Positions 20,801 to 31,184 of a stretch of 64,000 nucleotides of DNA are shown here, piece after piece. A program made the position numbers and the translations under genes. Each line of letters opens with the position of its first letter. The first letter of the stretch is position 1. Source of the DNA: Aurantiochytrium sp. KH105 (Eukaryota; Sar; Bigyra; Thraustochytrida; Thraustochytriidae); NCBI GenBank assembly GCA_003116975.1, contig BGKB01000184.1, forward strand, positions 1-64,000, read 5' to 3'. The notes under the pieces were generated by a model. It was not told where the DNA came from. It saw only the letters and a list, made by a program, of their open reading frames with translations, and searched no databases.

Positions 20801-21357
20801 TCACCCTCAAGATTAACAGTCTCAATCATCCACAGCGTCCATCCGACCACAGCCGTGACAGACCAAGCCACCACGCACGCAAGCCGTCATCGCAGCCACT
20901 CCACCTGGCTGCAGCTGCCAGTGAACAGCTGGCTGGCTGCTACTGCTGCCAGCAGTGCAGACATGCAGACAGCCAGCCGCTGCCGAACCGCAACACAGGA
21001 CCGCGACGCTCGCTCAGACTATAACTCTAAACACGCAGCCAGCAGCAGCAGCTAGCCGGCCAGGCCTCGCGGAAGGGAAGCCACTCGCCCGCCAGGCCGC
21101 TGCCAGCCCTCCCGCCTGCGCCTCGCTTCGCCTCGCCTCATGAAAAGAGCGCAGGAGGTACACCGCGGCCTGGCCGCTTCCCAGGCGCTCCCCGGCGCTT
21201 CCCGACAGCCGGCCAGGTCCGTCTGCCCGGCCTCGCTGGCGCGGTCGGCGGCCCCCGCCAGGCCTCGAATGTTCCTCGGCGGCGCGGGGACCCCGAGTCC
21301 GCTCGAGACAAAGGAGGCGGGCCGCGCCGCCAGCACTCGCGAAGCACAGCGCGCCCG

Positions 21358-21386
21358 CCAGCCAGCCAGCCAGCCAGCCAGCCAGA
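21358..21386. repeat. (GCCA) tetranucleotide repeat
   Basis: Seven perfect CCAG/GCCA units. A second run is at about 25117-25153. Confidence 0.9.
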
Positions 21387-21910
21387 CATGGCCAGTGGGC
21401 GCGCAGTCAGTGGCCATTGGTGGCGGGCGGGGGCAGGGTGCAGAGCGGACCCGAGCCGCGGGGATCAAACGCTCCACAGCGGGGTCTTTGACTCCTGCCT
21501 TCGCCTGCGTTGCCACACTGGTGCCGCCGCCGCCGCTCATGATGCTGCACGCGACAGCGACCGGGCATGCAAGCAACAGCAACTGCAAGCAGCACAGCAT
21601 CCGCAGGTAGCCTGCCAGGTGCAGCTGTGGCTGCATGGGGCGTGGCAGCCTGGCATGGGGGTGATGATGCAAGCAAGAAGCAAGTGCAGGCAAGCTTGGT
21701 CAAGATTGCCAGAGGCGGCAGCGGCTGGCATAAATAGCATTTATGTGCTCGTTTGTGTAGCTTGTGGACTTTCGGTCCAAAAGAGACGGGAGAAACAGAG
21801 AGATAGCAGCTGCATGCTGCAGCAGCAGCAGCATGTACGTCCCACCGGTGCGGCAGCCACTTCGCCTTCGCGGGTTGAGCAGGCCTCTTGACGTCCTGTG
21901 ATGCTCTAGC

Positions 21911-22001
21911 ATGATAGACTATCAGAGACAAGGCCCACTGGCATGATAGACTATCAGAGACAAGGCCCACTGGCATGATAGACTATCAGAGACAAGGCCC
22001 A
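21911..22001. repeat. 32-bp tandem repeat carrying a 13-bp palindrome
   Basis: Units at 21911-21942, 21943-21974 and a partial 21975-22001 are identical. Each begins with TGATAGACTATCA, a perfect inverted repeat around one central base. The 32-bp spacing is close to three helical turns, so the three palindromes face the same side of the DNA. Nothing separates the units, so this is not a CRISPR array. Confidence 0.92.
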
Positions 22002-24725
22002 ACCTCGACCCTTTTTACAGCGCATGATGATGAGAAGGAGGAAAGGAGGAAAAATCATCACAGCGACGTCGGCACGGAGCCTGGATCAGCCATCTACCTA
22101 GATTGAATGAAATCCAGGCTACTGACTGAGCCATCGATGTGACCATTGAGATGGCCTTTGATTTCATCGTCATCGTCATCTGCTGCTGCTGGTGGTGGTG
22201 GTGGCTGCACTGGCGTCTGTTTGCTTTTTGCTCGACGGGAGCAACGAACGCATTGCCAACCTCTCCTGGCAACCAACCACTCATAGGCAATATACATGAA
22301 GATCAAAGACGCAAAAGCACCGAGACAAGAAGTTTCGATTCACGTGCGTGCGTGCGTGAGTCTGTGCGGCCCTAACGTTCGGTCTTCTAAGGGCCGCGGT
22401 CGCCGTCGCTGCGACCAAGAAATGCATTGATGTGAGCGAGCGCGTCGCACACCCATGATAAATAAGACAACGATGGCATCGAGATCTCGATGGCAGTGGC
22501 AGCGGCAGTGGCAGAGGCGATCAAGAGCTCAGTCGCCGGACTGACCGTGCCGCAGCCGCGGCTGCGGCAGCGGCAAGATGAGTCATGACAAGACAACGAG
22601 CAGGCCAACAAACAAACGAACGAACGGACGAACGCATGTGTGTCGATCGCTTGCCTGACCGCCGCGGACACAACTGACGGCAGCCAGGCATCATCGCTGT
22701 CGCCGTCGCTAAGCTCTGCAGCTGCTGCACTGCCAGTCGTAGTCGCAGCCTGCACTGGCGCTGACTACGACTGGCACACGGATCTGGTCCAACTGTCCGT
22801 CTCCTCGTCTCGCACGCGCAACGCAAAAGTGACAAGCACACACCCGAAGTGTGTACTGCCAGCTGAGATGTGGTGATCTCGCGCAAGCGTTTCGGAACCT
22901 GGCTGGCCAACGAAAAGCAAAATCAGGGGACAACGACGCCCACGGACAAGACGAGTCCATCCTTCCCTCCATCGGTCCATCCCCCCTTCCCTTGCGGTTT
23001 GCTGGGCGGCCGCCGCCAGGCCCTTTGTACGCGCTGCGAGCTGGCTGGTGACCAGCCCCGGCGCCTGCAACCTAGTCAAAGCAAGCCTAAGAAAGCGAGG
23101 CGCCCCGAAACCCGAGGTCTCCAGGCCTGCGGTCGCTTGCGTTGCGCGTGTGCCATCGTCAAAAGAGTCCGTATGTGCCTTCTGTGCCGCGCGCACCGAG
23201 CCGAGGTCGATGCGACCTTGCTGCTGGCCGCTGGTCGCTGCTGCTGCCTGCCGCTCCGGTCTCCAGAGGGAGGGCCGTGGTCGGTCGGTCAGTCAGTCGC
23301 CCTGGTGCCTGCCTGCCAGTCTCGCGGAGGCTGCGGCAGGTTGTGTCAGCGGCGGGAGAAGGCAGCGGAGGGCTGGCCAGCGGCAGCGGCGAGGTTAGCC
23401 AGCGCGCGCCGTTCGGCGACTCGCAGCGCGCACACTCCGTGAGTGCGTGCGTGCGTGCATGCGTGCGCCCGCACTGCTGCAGCTGCTGCGTGCATCAGGC
23501 AGCTCAGCTAGCTGCATAGCAGCGGCAGCGGCGCGGCTGCAACTGCTACGTGCTGCGATCGTATCAAGCTCCGCCAGTGCAGATGGCGCCGAGGCGAGGC
23601 GACCAGCCCCTGCGCTGCAGATGCGGGCATCGCATTGTTCGCGGAGAAGTGGCATGGCGCGCGACCCACGTATATACATACGATGTGGTCCATGCCGCGG
23701 CTCCGTGCGAAATGCGACCTTGCAGCGAGCGAAGGATGGATCATCGCGCACGCGCTGCCCGAGGCCGCAGCGCACGGAGCCTCTCTCCGCGAGGCGGCGT
23801 CGCGTCGAGTCCGCCAGGCGGAACCTAGTCAGCCAGAAGGTCGGTCGCAGCACGGCCAGAGCAGAAGAGCGGCGCCGAGCGGAGCCGAGCCGAGCCAAGT
23901 CGCGGCGCAGGCCGTCGCTGCGGCCGACGGCAACGAACGAGTTCGTGTGTGTTGCTGATTATTCAAGTTGTCATTCGTTCATTCGTTCGCCTTCCACAGC
24001 GTGCCAGCGTCGGGCCGAGCCGAGTGGAGAGCGAAGCGGGAGCTGGAGGCGGCGCGGCACGGGCCGCGGTCTTTTGCGCCGCCTCGTGCAGCGCTGCCCC
24101 GCGTTGGATGGGCTGGGATGCGCGGTGGCTCGGGTGTCACGTTCCATTCTAATCAACGCATGCACGAGCATGCCGCATGCATTTGCATTCAAATCCATCC
24201 CTTCCTTGCTTCCTGGCGAATTCTTCTCCGGCGGGAGGCGGCTGGCCGACCGACCGACCGACCAGAGCGGCGGTCGCGCAGGACTCCTTCCTCCCTCGTG
24301 CCTGGCCGCGCCGGGCGCTCTCTGCACGCGGCGAGGCCGCAGCAGCGCAGGCCCCCGCGCCGCCCCATGCCGCTCGCTCCGATTTGAATCCTCGGCGGCG
24401 CTCCGCCAGGCCGGCAGACCGATGCGCGGAGGCGGAGGCGCAGCGGAGCGGCGGGCAGGCATGCGCGGCAGGCATGCGCGGCAGACGTGCGCGGCAGGCA
24501 GCATTGCGGCGGCCATGTTTTCAGCCGGAGCGCGGTCTGGCAGCCGCCTGCGGGCCGCCGGCCGACCGGCAGCGGAGCGGAGCGGTCCCGCGGCCAGTCC
24601 ACGTCTGGCGCCCGCCCGGCGGGGCCGCCGCTGCGCTGCGCGGCGGTTAGCTGGCGGGCGCGCGCGAACGCTCGCGTCGCTCGCGCGGGTGCAGCGGGGC
24701 GGGACCGAGGCGAGGGCAAGCGTGC

Positions 24726-24762
24726 GGCGAGGCGAGGCGAGGCGAGGCGGGCGGGCGGGCTC
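24726..24762. repeat. GCGAG and GCGG simple repeats
   Basis: Four to five GCGAG units followed by GGGC units, in the gene-free block. Confidence 0.8.
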
Positions 24763-24890
24763 CGATCCGCGCGCGCGGTCACGGCCACTTGCAAATTTGA
24801 AAAAAGTTCTTCCTTCTTTTTCATAATAATCATTTCTCTCCTCTCTCTTTCTGTTTTCTCTGCTTGGCTTGGTCCATCATCCCGGCAAAC

Positions 24891-24987
24891 CCGAATTCGA
24901 AGTCCTCGAATACAAAACGGGAATCCAAGTCCAAATTCAAATTCAAATTCAAAAGCGAATTTCGAATTTCGAATTCGAATTCAAATC
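24891..24987. repeat. AT-rich self-complementary island (AAATTC / GAATTTC units)
   Basis: A sharp switch from GC-rich sequence to about 95 bases of AATTC-containing units: CAAATTCAAATTCAAATTC at about 24931-24949, then GAATTTCGAATTTCG and GAATTCGAATTC palindromes at 24957-24982. The two halves are partly complementary and could form a hairpin. Confidence 0.85.
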
Positions 24988-25116
24988 CCAAGCCGCGCAG
25001 ACCAAAACCAACCCGCGGACGCGACGCACGCGGACGCAGACGCAGGCGCGCGGACGCGGACCCGCGCTCCCTCCCTCCCTCCCTCCCGCCGGCCCCCGCG
25101 AGCTCGCCGCCGCCAG

Positions 25117-25128
25117 CCGGCCAGCCAG

Positions 25129-25153
<25 letters not shown>
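25117..25153. repeat. (GCCA) tetranucleotide repeat
   Basis: About eight GCCA units with small interruptions; the second such tract in the block. Confidence 0.85.
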
Positions 25154-25159
<6 letters not shown>

Positions 25160-26167
25160 CAGCGAGCGAGCCTGCTCGGCCCCGAGGCCGCGGCCAGCTA
25201 GCCAGCCACTGCCAGGCGCAGAGCAGCACGGCTTGCTTGCCGCTGCAGACGGGCAACAAACAAGAAGCTGGCGAGCCACGCGCGGCTGCTGCCTGCGGAA
25301 ACTGACGAGAGGAAGGCGGTGCAGGGAAGAAAGAAAAAGCGCAGGAAACCAGCCAGGCTGCGCCAAAGCAAAGCAAACCAAAGTCGACCCAACTCGACTC
25401 GACTCGACTCGAAACGCCGACAGCGCCGCGCGGCGTGGCGTAGTGCTGCGCAGACGCGCGGGAAGGGACGAGCAAAGCCCGAACCGGTGCGAGCGCTCGC
25501 GCGCGCGCGCAGGAGCGAGGGACCGAGCTCGGCATCAGTTTGTCTGTCTGTCAGGCAGTCAGTCAGTCAGTCCCACGAGGAGGCGAGACATCTTCGTCAT
25601 CCCTCCATCCATCACATTCTAGCCCACCAGCCAGCCAAGTCGAACCTTCTCGCGAACTCCCCTCCCTTCCGCGTCCAAGGCGGCAGCAGAGCAGCCAGCA
25701 GCAGCGCGGCAGTCGCTCGCGACGCAGCGCAGCAGAGCAGAGCAGCGCCGCGAGCGCCGCGAGCGCCAGGAGAAAAAGAAAGAAAGAAAGAAAGAACCTC
25801 GCGCGAGCCGCGGCGAGCCGGGGCGGCCCTGGCCAATAAAGAGGGAGGAGAGCCGCTCCTCCAAGACAGACCAGTCCAGTGCAGTCAGTCAGGCAGTCAG
25901 TCAGTCATTCGCCGGCCGGCAAGTCTGCCAGCCAGCCAGCCAGACGAGAGACTCTGCTTCGCGCCGGCGATCGCTCACCCGCTCGCCTATTTCTTCGTCG
26001 TCGTTGTCCCAGTTCCGCTTTCGACGCGGGCGACCTCGGTTCAGGTCGCGAGACGAAGCCAAGCTCAACGCGCGCGCGCGCCTGGGCCTCCTGTTTCTGG
26101 GACTCACGAGACTAGGAGAGGAGGAGGACCAACCGCTGCTAGTGTAGACATACTTACGTACGCAGCA

Positions 26168-26206
26168 AGCTAGCGAGCTAGCTAGCTGTACAGGTAAGCT
26201 CGCTAG
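26168..26206. repeat. CTAG/GCTAGC palindromic cluster
   Basis: Overlapping AGCTAGCGAGCTAGCTAGCT palindromes, then CAGGTAAGCTCGCTAGC. The CAG|GTAAG in the middle also matches a splice donor, so a leader intron before the gene at 26726 is possible. A GA run follows at 26209-26222. Confidence 0.7.
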
Positions 26207-26641
26207 CAAGAGAGAGAGAGAGCACAAAGGGGAAGCAGACGAGGCCCGGCACAGCGGGCTCACAGTCACAGGCTCACTCCGCATCCGGCCGAGGAACGCA
26301 GCGCGACAGCTCGCGTCGCCGGTCTCTCTGCTTTTCTGCCTGGTTGTCAGACCGCCGTGAGCAGCAGAGCAACGCGCGCACGCGTGGGTCTCAGACTCGG
26401 TCTCGGGGCGCCTACACCAACCAGCCCAATCTAGCGAGGCACGCTCTGGGTGGACGAACCTTCTACTCGACCCAACGGAGGAGGACCCGCCGCTTCTCGG
26501 CCACGAGCTAGTTAGTTTGCTCGACAAACCCGGCTCTTCCGCACACCTGTTTCACCGCGCGGCAGGCAAAGCAAGCAAGCAAGCAAGCAAAAAGCAAAGA
26601 GAGCGGAGCGCGAGCTCGAGCGCTCGCGAGACACAGAGAGA

Positions 26642-26654
26642 AAGAGAGAGAGAG
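26642..26654 (+). promoter_or_regulatory. GA tract upstream of the gene at 26726
   Basis: AAGAGAGAGAGAG ending about 70 bases before the ATG, on the coding strand, repeating the arrangement seen at 8200-8222. Confidence 0.4.
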
Positions 26655-26725
26655 GGCAGCTCGCAGACGCACGCACGCGCGCCTGCGCACAACACAGACC
26701 TGCATCTTGGAGACGAGACGCACGC

Positions 26726-27862
26726 ATGGCTGGCGTGGACGTTGTAACGAGGCCGCTGCACGTGCCCCGCCTCGGGGACGACCTCTGCGAAGAAGCCAAA
26801 ACGCACGACGAGGTTGACGGCGAGCCGCGGGACCAGTCTCCCGCCCCTACGCTCATCAATCTGCGAGACGAGACGGCAAAAGTAGCCGCTGAGCACCAGG
26901 AACACGCGCCCCTCAAGCGCCTCGTCCAGCGCCCCAGCCAAATGGAGAAACGTCGCCACCCGATGCGACCGCAGCAACGTGTATTTCAAGAAAAGCAGCA
27001 AAGACAACAGAGGCAGCACAGAAGGTCTCTCGACAAGGCGGCCTCCTTCTTCCTGCAAACGGGCTTTCAGCGTCGCCACAACGACTTCAACAACAACACC
27101 AACACTGACAAAGAAGTCTCGGAAAATCACAACCTCAACCGCTCCAACATCTTCTCCCACACGTCCAAAACCGAAGCCATGCACATGCGCCAAGACCTCG
27201 TCGAACCAGCGCCTGGCGCCAGTCCCTCCATGCCGGCAATGTCTCAAGGAGGCCACCGTAGAGTGCGCAGCACTGAGCTGCAATGCAGCGGAACCTCCTT
27301 TTTTGACACCGATGATACGAGCGATTTTTCGGCCGCCTCCGTCGCAGCCAAGACCTTGACTGGCCCCGAAAGCCGTCGAACAAACAACGATGACGATGAT
27401 GACGACATCGCCTCCACACGCAAACTCATGTGCACGATGGACATTGGCGGCGGAAACAGGACAACAGGCACGCACCTCGAGCCACCCAAACCTGTTGTAG
27501 GCGCCGATAAATGCGTCTTCAAGTCCCCCGCCCTTACTGGCAGCCTCAAGCGTCCTCGCTCGAACCTGACGTTGCCCTCAACCACGGCAGACGTCAAGTC
27601 CCAAGACCAGCCATCCGCTGCACCGCGCCTCGGCGCCACTCGCAAACGTGCGCGTCTCGTGCGTCGCGACGCCCGAAGCGCCCCCTGTTCATGGAATGCC
27701 GCAGAGCAAAAGGCTTCCATGCTCTTTTTGCAACACATTCAAACGAGACTCCGGGATCTCATGCCCAAGACACGGGCGCTCCCGGACTCGCCTCTCTCCT
27801 CCACGTCCAGTCAGAGCTCTTCCTCGTCTGAGGGACCGAGTTCTCCCGGATCGGGACTTTAA
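26726..27862 (+). CDS. Uncharacterised basic, disordered protein
   Basis: 378 residues, ATG at 26726 in a clean context; a family I do not recognise. A Gln/Arg-rich basic segment lies at about 80-105, an Asn/Asp-rich segment at 118-130, an acidic DDDDDD run near 223, and a lysine/arginine patch RKRARLVRRDARS near 308, which could be a nuclear signal. Residues 325-350 (WNAAEQKASMLFLQHIQTRL) form the only well-defined amphipathic helix. The end is Ser-rich. There are no membrane segments or enzymatic motifs. Length, mixed codon use and the absence of repeats make it more likely a real gene than the neighbouring open frames. A nuclear regulator is possible, but this is a guess. Confidence 0.6.
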   Translation: MAGVDVVTRPLHVPRLGDDLCEEAKTHDEVDGEPRDQSPAPTLINLRDETAKVAAEHQEHAPLKRLVQRPSQMEKRRHPMRPQQRVFQEKQQRQQRQHRRSLDKAASFFLQTGFQRRHNDFNNNTNTDKEVSENHNLNRSNIFSHTSKTEAMHMRQDLVEPAPGASPSMPAMSQGGHRRVRSTELQCSGTSFFDTDDTSDFSAASVAAKTLTGPESRRTNNDDDDDDIASTRKLMCTMDIGGGNRTTGTHLEPPKPVVGADKCVFKSPALTGSLKRPRSNLTLPSTTADVKSQDQPSAAPRLGATRKRARLVRRDARSAPCSWNAAEQKASMLFLQHIQTRLRDLMPKTRALPDSPLSSTSSQSSSSSEGPSSPGSGL

Positions 27863-28227
27863 CGAACTTTGATCGAGTGCCCAGTCAAGCGTCCAGATGA
27901 GACACGCAGAGAGTGTGTGAGATAATTATCAAGATGAACAAACAAGAAAGAAAACGTTTGCAAACGCATCTCGCGTCTCGCAACGATAATGTAGCCTATA
28001 AGAGGGTATGCTTGCATGGCCGGCCCCTGTATACGTATTTTGCTTCGAGTATTATTACGCTCGCTTACTTGCTCACTCGCTTGCTCAATCACTTGCTCAA
28101 TCACTTGCTCAATCACTCACAGTCAGAGGCAGTCAGCCCGTCGATGCTCCGAAAAACAAAATCAAAACAACGAAAACACACACATGAGAAATATCTAACA
28201 TTTTTGGCAAATATCCTACCTCTGCGC
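27863..28227. other. Convergent intergenic region
   Basis: 365 bases between a plus and a minus 3' end. Contains a short direct repeat of CACTTGCTCAAT near 28078-28118. No gene seen. Confidence 0.6.
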
Positions 28228-29025
28228 TCACTTCTTCTGGGAAATTCGCTTCCCACGCTTTCCCGACGGCCCACCCGCGCCGCGTACAGTCCCCATCGTC
28301 AGCGACGACTGGTTCGCATACTTGTCCATACGAATTCGCTCCAGGTTCTGCTGCGCCTCGAGCTCCGATTTGACATTCTGATAACGCTGCAACAGTCGCT
28401 CCAAGTCGAGCTGACGCTGCTTCTTTTGCTCTTCGCGCCCCGTCTCCACGCGCTTCGTCAGCGCCTCCAGCTCGCCCTTTTGCCGCTTCTTGAACCGCTG
28501 CTCCTTCAGAAAAAGGTCCTGCTGCTTGCGATTGCCCAGCTTCTCCAGCTCCCATGCCTCCAAATTGTCGGCCCGGGCCTTCATGAGCGCAGCCTGTTGA
28601 TAGTCTTTCTGCTTTGCCAGCACCTCTTGGATGCGTCGCAGGTTCAAGAGCTCCTTGGAGAATTTGATGCGCTTTTGCGATTCGCCAATCATTTGCTTTT
28701 GCCAATCCGCCAGCTCCTGCTTGTGCCGCGCCTTCATACTTTGCACGAGGTCCTCTGCATGGCTGTCATATTCGCGGAATTTCTTGTCCCAGCACAGATT
28801 AAACTGCTGGAACTCCAGCATGTGCGCTTCTTCGACGCCCAGCCGCTCCGCAATCTGCCGCGATCGCAAGGCTTCGCGTCGCCTGTTCTCCTCGTGCAGC
28901 TTGAGCTCCTCTAGCCGGTTCTTCGCGATCTCCGCCTCAACATATTTCCCTGACCGCTCGCAGTTCTTCCTGTGCTCCTCAAGGATGTTCAGAAAGTCCT
29001 GCACCGCCGTCTCCTCGCTGTCCAT
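28228..29025 (-). CDS. Conserved coiled-coil protein, probably cilium-associated
   Basis: 265 residues, almost all charged alpha-helix, ATG at 29025 (MDSEETAVQDFLN). The frame continues upstream without a better start. Segments such as GKYVEAEIAKNRLEELKLHE and RQIAERLGVEEAHMLEFQQF are, from memory, very like conserved proteins of ciliates and kinetoplastids; I know no assigned name. Alternating charged heptads, a RIKFSKELLNLRRIQEVLAK block near 150 and a basic Gly/Lys tail (SGKRGKRISQKK) are visible. There are no membrane helices. Its position next to a ciliary dynein light chain and CCDC39 suggests an axonemal or basal-body role; that is inference from location and coiled-coil character. Confidence 0.75.
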   Translation of the reverse strand: MDSEETAVQDFLNILEEHRKNCERSGKYVEAEIAKNRLEELKLHEENRRREALRSRQIAERLGVEEAHMLEFQQFNLCWDKKFREYDSHAEDLVQSMKARHKQELADWQKQMIGESQKRIKFSKELLNLRRIQEVLAKQKDYQQAALMKARADNLEAWELEKLGNRKQQDLFLKEQRFKKRQKGELEALTKRVETGREEQKKQRQLDLERLLQRYQNVKSELEAQQNLERIRMDKYANQSSLTMGTVRGAGGPSGKRGKRISQKK

Positions 29026-29816
29026 CCTGGCCTTTTTGGCGCTTTGGCTTGTAAGCGCAAGCGCACGCGCACACGCACGCGCAAAGAGTGACGCTTCTGC
29101 GCAAGCGCACAGACAAGGAGGCAAACTCCGCCGGCTTGCGCCAAAGCCGGTCCTGCCCCGCGACGTCTACCGCCGCCCGACCCTGCGCAGATTGCGACTG
29201 CTTGTCTGCTTTCCCGCTCGTTTTGCTCGCTTGCTAGCTCGCTTGCTCTCGCTTGGCTCCAAAAAAATTGCAAAACCTCACGTGCCGCCGCGCGTTCCCG
29301 AACAACGGACCGCGCCGGGGTGCACACCTTGGCGAACGAACACCCACAGTCGAGGGGGTCACTTTTTTCCTTGCTGCAAGGCGAGGCAGGGAGGTAAACA
29401 AACCAATCCAGCTCTGAAATGGCCGAAACATGTTATGTCACAGGATGCCGCGCGGTCACAAAGCACCGCAAGGACGTTCGAGCGACTGCATTGAAGCTTG
29501 CGTCTGCTTGTCCTGATGAGTGCATATCAGCTCTTCCAGTGATGATAATGGTTGCTTTGAGATGCTGCCGCCAAGAACGGAAAAAACCTCTTTCGGCACA
29601 CTTTTGCTTTTTGCAAAAGTCTTTTTTGCTACATTTTTGAAAGACAAAATGCAGAAAAAAAAATCAAGCTCTTGTCAAGAAAAAGAATCATCACGTCCAT
29701 CTGCTTCAGAGAGCCATTTTTTTTGAAAACGAAAACAAAAAACCTCACATCCTAAAAACAATACGCAATTCGGAAATTCGATCAAATTTGTTTTACGAAG
29801 GTGCTTCTTCTCACAT
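29026..29816. other. Intergenic, partly AT-rich
   Basis: 791 bases between two minus-strand genes. The promoter side of the coiled-coil gene has GCACACGC-type repeats. From about 29560 the sequence is AT-rich with A and T runs, ending in the 3' side of the dynein light chain gene. No gene supported. Confidence 0.55.
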
Positions 29817-30611
29817 TCAGTATACCCAAACGCCGTACGCAACGACGACCGCAAAAAGCGAATCCTGCATGTCCCAGAAATTGGACAAAAAAATTAGTCA
29901 GCACTGTATTCACGCAAAATCGGAAACGTACGCTCACTTACATTGGAATATGATGCAGAGGCTGATGCGTCCGTCTCGGCATCCCAAAAGCACCGCGTGC
30001 CAAATCTGTATTTCGTTTTCGTTAGACGTGCGAGCGCTTTTCGCATAGAAAAACCAAACAAAAAAGGATCACTCGAATTGATTAAACGTACCGGACCCCT
30101 TGACCACGTTTCTCACCAATCACTGTTTGTACAATAATCTTGTATCGGTTCAAGCGCAAGTCTTTACATTTTTGCACCAAATAATTTAATCCATCCAGGC
30201 ACCGTGAGTATATTCTGACCTTTCCCCAGAGAACTCATGCAATAATTGTGATGATGATGATGATGATGATGCAGTACATTCACGTACCTTTGATGCGGCG
30301 CTTGGCCTCATCAGAAATCTCCTTTGACCAAGCAGAGACCATGTCGGACTGGTATTTTTGGTCCTTGAGCCGATCATTGAGAAGCTCCTGAATCGTGTGC
30401 TGCACAAGGCTTACTGGAAACCTGCGCAATGCGTTGCAAAGAAAGCAAAAGTTTACATTCGTCAGCACGATGCTAAACACTTCATCGATAACGCGCCATC
30501 CCGTCCTCCTCGCTTCATCATCCCTGCGCCATGCACCTACTTTTCCTTGTACGAGAGGGTTGTCTGGTACGTGTTCTCATGCAGCACTCGCTTCGTGCGC
30601 AAGTCTGCCAT
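29817..30611 (-). CDS. Tctex1-family dynein light chain, five exons
   Basis: Spliced gene assembled by eye. Exons in transcript order: 30611-30541, 30421-30288, 30161-30092, 30005-29942, 29864-29817. The four introns (119, 126, 86 and 77 bp) begin GTAGGT, GTACGT, GTACGT, GTAAGT and end in AG; phases match at every joint. The 387-nt coding sequence gives 128 residues, the usual size for the family. Landmarks: HENTYQ near 11-16, KFPVSLVQHTIQELL at 24-38, LNRYKIIVQTVIGEKRGQGV with the central beta strands, RCFWDAETD, and the terminal strand DSLFAVVVAYGVWVY before TGA. This order is typical of DYNLT2B/Tctex1D2-like and outer-arm LC2-type chains, which link dynein to cargo or to axonemal or IFT complexes. 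Intron 2 holds a (GAT)n repeat. It lies divergent to CCDC39, another cilium gene. Confidence 0.9.
30249..30273. repeat. (TGA/GAT)n microsatellite in intron 2 of the dynein light chain gene
   Basis: Eight GAT units within the 126-bp intron 30162-30287, close to its donor end on the minus strand. Confidence 0.9.
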
Positions 30612-31184
30612 CGTTAAAACAGGGCCAAACCCCTCGTTCTAATCCGTCCCGCGTCGCCGCTGCGCAACAAGGCTCTCGCACGTCCAAATCAAGCCCGCGT
30701 GTATGCGCCTGCGCGCGCGCAAGCCTCCCTCCCCCCGTCTTGCAGATTGGGCCTCTTGCGTGCGCTCGAGCTCTGCTCCCAACGGCAGGCAAACTTTCAC
30801 GTTAAGGTGGCATTGCACCTGATCTCTCCGCAAAATGGGACTCTTTTCTTATAATGAACTAAATGGAAATTTAAGGTCTGTTGCAAAGTTAGCTCAACGG
30901 ATAGAAAAAAGTCTTCTGAGAGCGTTCTATCCATCTCCACGCACCTCTCTCGGCTCGCTCGTTCGCTCACTTTCTCGCTGTTCATTAGCTTGCACGGCCA
31001 CCGCAACCACCTGAAACGTAGTGCGCGGTGTGATTGTAAAGACGAGTTTGTCGCGCCCACGGCGTGGTGCTGTCCGTGCGCCAGCTTTGACGAGCGGCGG
31101 CGCCGGCGCCGGCGGTGAGGAGACAAGGCCAACAGACCATCGAGCCAGCCGCAAGCAGTCTCAATCAACACGAACGCGAGCAAG
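30612..31184. promoter_or_regulatory. Divergent promoter region, dynein light chain / CCDC39
   Basis: 573 bases between the ATG at 30611 (minus) and the ATG at 31185 (plus). The centre (30835-30900) is AT-rich. A loose inverted pair GTTGC...TCAAC at 30880-30897 recalls an RFX X-box in layout, but the spacing and core do not fit well. Shared regulation of two ciliary genes is plausible; it is inferred from the arrangement. Confidence 0.5.

Larger units (their letters stand above)
18672..26725. other. 8-kb gene-free, repeat-rich GC block
   Basis: No gene supported by family features on either strand. Frames of up to about 460 codons exist, but they are Arg/Ala/Pro/Ser/Gly-rich, lie in parallel in several frames, and run through microsatellites, so they are explained by GC content. 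Contents, listed separately: TCGCGC, GCGAG, GCCA and CAG repeats, a 32-bp tandem repeat (21911-22001), an AT-rich self-complementary island (24891-24987), a CTAG cluster (26168-26206) and GA runs. Segment 20290-20620 is less repetitive; its minus strand encodes a Cys-rich stretch (CRVCPSCTSCGNCG) of unknown meaning. The block may hold the long leader of the gene at 26726, non-coding transcripts, or structural chromosome sequence. Confidence 0.55.

Noticed and set aside
20033-21055. Plus-strand open frame of 340 codons through the CAG repeat
   Set aside because: No domain, ends in poly-Ala/Gln simple sequence, no sign of protein-like constraint.
21911-22001. Tandem repeat as a CRISPR array
   Set aside because: Units are head-to-tail with no spacers, and the genome is eukaryotic.
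23447-24826. Long plus-strand open frame (about 460 codons)
   Set aside because: Same composition bias, similar open frames in parallel on both strands, no family motif.
30880-30897. RFX X-box between the two ciliary genes
   Set aside because: The inverted halves are too short and wrongly spaced compared with the consensus; kept only as a remark in the promoter entry.
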